Made by a program: the position numbers and the translations under genes
Source: Rudaea sp.
GTDB lineage: Bacteria; Pseudomonadota; Gammaproteobacteria; Xanthomonadales; Rhodanobacteraceae
Length of the DNA: 8,475 bases
NCBI GenBank assembly: GCA_025934455.1
Contig: JAICYA010000067.1
Span: forward strand, 1 to 8,475
Direction: 5' to 3'
Notes under the pieces: model-generated
The model's database searches: none
Seen by the model: the letters and a program-made list of their open reading frames with translations, nothing else
Told to the model about the DNA's origin: nothing
Shown: in pieces, positions 7,277-8,475 of the stretch
Layout: the number at the start of each line of letters is the position of its first letter
Numbering within the stretch: position 1 is the first letter of the stretch

Positions 7277-7284
7277 TTCACTCC
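7270..7284. repeat. 15-base palindrome spanning two convergent stop codons
   Basis: GGAGTGA, a central T at 7277, and TCACTCC form a perfect 7-bp inverted repeat. The msrB TGA (7274-7276) and the minus-strand TGA of the deacetylase-like gene (7280-7278) lie symmetrically inside it. A folded RNA would need a loop, leaving about a 5-bp stem without a U-run, so it is not a convincing bidirectional terminator. No other terminator fits between the genes. Confidence 0.45.
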
Positions 7285-8192
7285 ATCAGCGCGGCGACAT
7301 GCGCGGCCGTGGATTCGCGCAGCGCAATCAGGCTGTAGCCGCCTTCGAGGCTGGAAACGACGCAGCCCCCGGCGTGCTCGCGGGCGATGTCGACGAGTTC
7401 GTGCGTGACCCAGGCGAAGTCTTCGGCCTCGAATTCCAGGCTGGCCAGCGGATCGAGCCGGTGGGCGTCGAAGCCGGCCGAAATCATCACGAGCTGCGGC
7501 CGGAAATCGCGCAGGTCGGGTGCGATGTTTGCAGCGAATGCCGCGCGGAATTCCGCCGAGCCCGCGCCGGGAGGCAGCGGCGCGTTGACGATGTTGCCGG
7601 TGCCGGTTTCCGCGCGTGCGCCGGTGCCGGGATACAGCGGCGATTGGTGCGTGGACGCGTACAACACGCGCGGTTCGTTCCAGAAAATGTCCTGTGTGCC
7701 GTTGCCGTGGTGCACGTCGAAATCGACGATAGCCACGCGTTCGAGCCCGCGCGTCAGCGCCTGTGCGGCGCCGGCGGCGACGTTGTTGAACAGGCAAAAT
7801 CCCATCGCGGTGTCGCGCGTCGCGTGATGGCCGGGCGGGCGCACGGCACAGAAGGCGCGCGTATCCTCGCCGTCGATCAACGCGTCGACTGCTGAGCAAA
7901 CTGCGCCGGCCGCGCGCAGGGCAGCTTCCAGCGAATCGGGCGACATCGCGGTGTCCGCATCGAGTTGCGCGTGACCCACACTTGGCGCGGCGGCATGGAT
8001 GGCGTCGATCAACTCCGTGCCGTGGACTCGCGCCAACTGCTCGCGCGTGGCGCGCGGAGCTTCGCGGCGCACGAGTCCGGCGAAACTTGGGCCATCCAAT
8101 GCGTCGAGTACGGCGCGCAGCCGCGCGGGGGATTCCGGATGACCTTTGCCGGGATCGTGGGCGAGGCAGGCGGGGTGGGTGTAAAGGAGCAC
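7278..8192 (-). CDS. Histone-deacetylase-family amidohydrolase (class II type)
   Basis: The 304-residue protein belongs to the arginase/deacetylase fold family that includes class II HDACs, bacterial HDAC-like amidohydrolases, AcuC and acetylpolyamine amidohydrolases. These are zinc enzymes that remove acetyl groups from lysine or acetylated amines. Seen: HPESPARL (18-25), RPPGHHA with the active-site pair H122-H123 (118-124), GFCLFNNVA (131-139), DFDVHHGNGTQ (157-167) with zinc ligands D159 and H161, SAGFDAH (238-244) with the third ligand D242, and LEGGY (282-286) with the transition-state tyrosine Y286. All catalytic residues are present, so it should be active; the substrate cannot be told from sequence. 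There is no signal peptide. The GTG start at 8192 follows the upstream gene's TGA with no base between, which suggests coupled translation with the cobalamin adenosyltransferase. Confidence 0.95.
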   Translation of the reverse strand: MLLYTHPACLAHDPGKGHPESPARLRAVLDALDGPSFAGLVRREAPRATREQLARVHGTELIDAIHAAAPSVGHAQLDADTAMSPDSLEAALRAAGAVCSAVDALIDGEDTRAFCAVRPPGHHATRDTAMGFCLFNNVAAGAAQALTRGLERVAIVDFDVHHGNGTQDIFWNEPRVLYASTHQSPLYPGTGARAETGTGNIVNAPLPPGAGSAEFRAAFAANIAPDLRDFRPQLVMISAGFDAHRLDPLASLEFEAEDFAWVTHELVDIAREHAGGCVVSSLEGGYSLIALRESTAAHVAALME

Positions 8193-8475
8193 TCAGGATT
8201 TCGGTCGTTTTCTGCGTTCGTGTTGCCACAGCACTTCGCCGTGGCCGCTCGCGCGCGCCAGCACGCGCGCGAGCACGAACAGCAGATCCGACAGTCGGTT
8301 CAAGTAGCGGATCGCCTCGGGGCGCACGGATTCGGAACGCGCCAACGTGACGGTTTCGCGCTCCGCGCGCCGGCACACGGTGCGCGCGAGGTGACAGCAC
8401 GCCGCCGCCATGCCGCCGCCGGGCAGGATGAATTCCTTGAGCATGGGCAGGTCGGCGTTGAAGCCGTCGAGCGTG
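8193..8475 (-). CDS. Cob(I)alamin adenosyltransferase, PduO/MMAB type (N-terminus cut by window edge)
   Basis: The enzyme transfers the 5'-deoxyadenosyl group of ATP to cob(I)alamin to make adenosylcobalamin. Only the C-terminal 93 residues are in the window; the family is about 190 residues, so about half is missing. The visible part shows LDGFNADLP, then FILPGG, HLARTVCRRAER and RYLNRLSDLLFVLAR, which are family signatures that form the ATP and cobalamin site at the trimer interface. The frame runs unbroken to the right edge, so the Met at 8444 is internal and not the start. The C-terminus ends in a basic QHERRKRPKS. The stop directly precedes the GTG of the deacetylase-like gene. The PduO/MMAB class is secure; whether the gene is called cobO, pduO or mmaB cannot be decided from the context shown. 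Confidence 0.93.
   Translation of the reverse strand, partial: TLDGFNADLPMLKEFILPGGGMAAACCHLARTVCRRAERETVTLARSESVRPEAIRYLNRLSDLLFVLARVLARASGHGEVLWQHERRKRPKS

Noticed and set aside
7234..8400. 388-codon minus-strand frame overlapping the deacetylase-like gene
   Set aside because: It is extremely Arg-rich and has no motifs, while the other frame contains every catalytic residue of the HDAC family.
1..8475. A mobile element, CRISPR array, defence island or other new system
   Set aside because: All stretches are covered by intact or edge-cut housekeeping genes, and I saw no direct-repeat arrays, transposase, integrase or toxin-antitoxin motifs.

Overview
This window is a compact, GC-rich stretch of bacterial chromosome made almost entirely of recognisable housekeeping genes. 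On the minus strand, six genes run in the order lptD, surA, pdxA, rsmA (ksgA), apaG, apaH. That order is the classical gammaproteobacterial one, known from E. coli. Together with the high GC content and the protein sequences, it suggests a gammaproteobacterium of the Xanthomonadales (Lysobacterales) type, perhaps a Rhodanobacter or Dyella relative. The class is well supported; the order and family are inference.

Layout. Bases 1-678 hold apaH, whose C-terminus lies beyond the left edge. Then come apaG (678-1058), rsmA (1099-1881), pdxA (1878-2864), surA (2875-4209) and lptD (4300 to about 6762), all transcribed right to left. Junctions are tight: a 1-base stop/start overlap for apaG/apaH, a 4-base overlap for pdxA/rsmA, 10 bases for surA/pdxA and 40 for rsmA/apaG. 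The widest gap is 90 bases between lptD and surA, and it contains a perfect 9-bp hairpin. A divergent intergenic region of about 118 bases (6763-6880) separates lptD from msrB (6881-7276, plus strand). msrB converges end to end on a class II histone-deacetylase-like amidohydrolase (7278-8192, minus). That gene starts directly after the stop codon of a PduO/MMAB-type cob(I)alamin adenosyltransferase (8193-8475, minus), which is cut by the right edge.

How the genes work together. SurA is the periplasmic chaperone that helps outer-membrane proteins fold, and LptD, the LPS export barrel, is one of its best-known clients, so the first two genes form an envelope-biogenesis pair. The rest of the operon covers vitamin B6 synthesis (PdxA), 16S rRNA dimethylation (RsmA), an ApaG-domain protein and Ap4A hydrolysis (ApaH). 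MsrB repairs oxidised methionine. The deacetylase/adenosyltransferase pair looks translationally coupled, but no functional link is established.

No mobile element, CRISPR array, tRNA, rRNA, prophage or phage-defence gene is visible, and I found no convincing new system. The points worth a second look are modest: the true start of lptD, extra N-terminal cysteines in LptD, the recycling cysteine of MsrB, and several small hairpins or palindromes at gene junctions.
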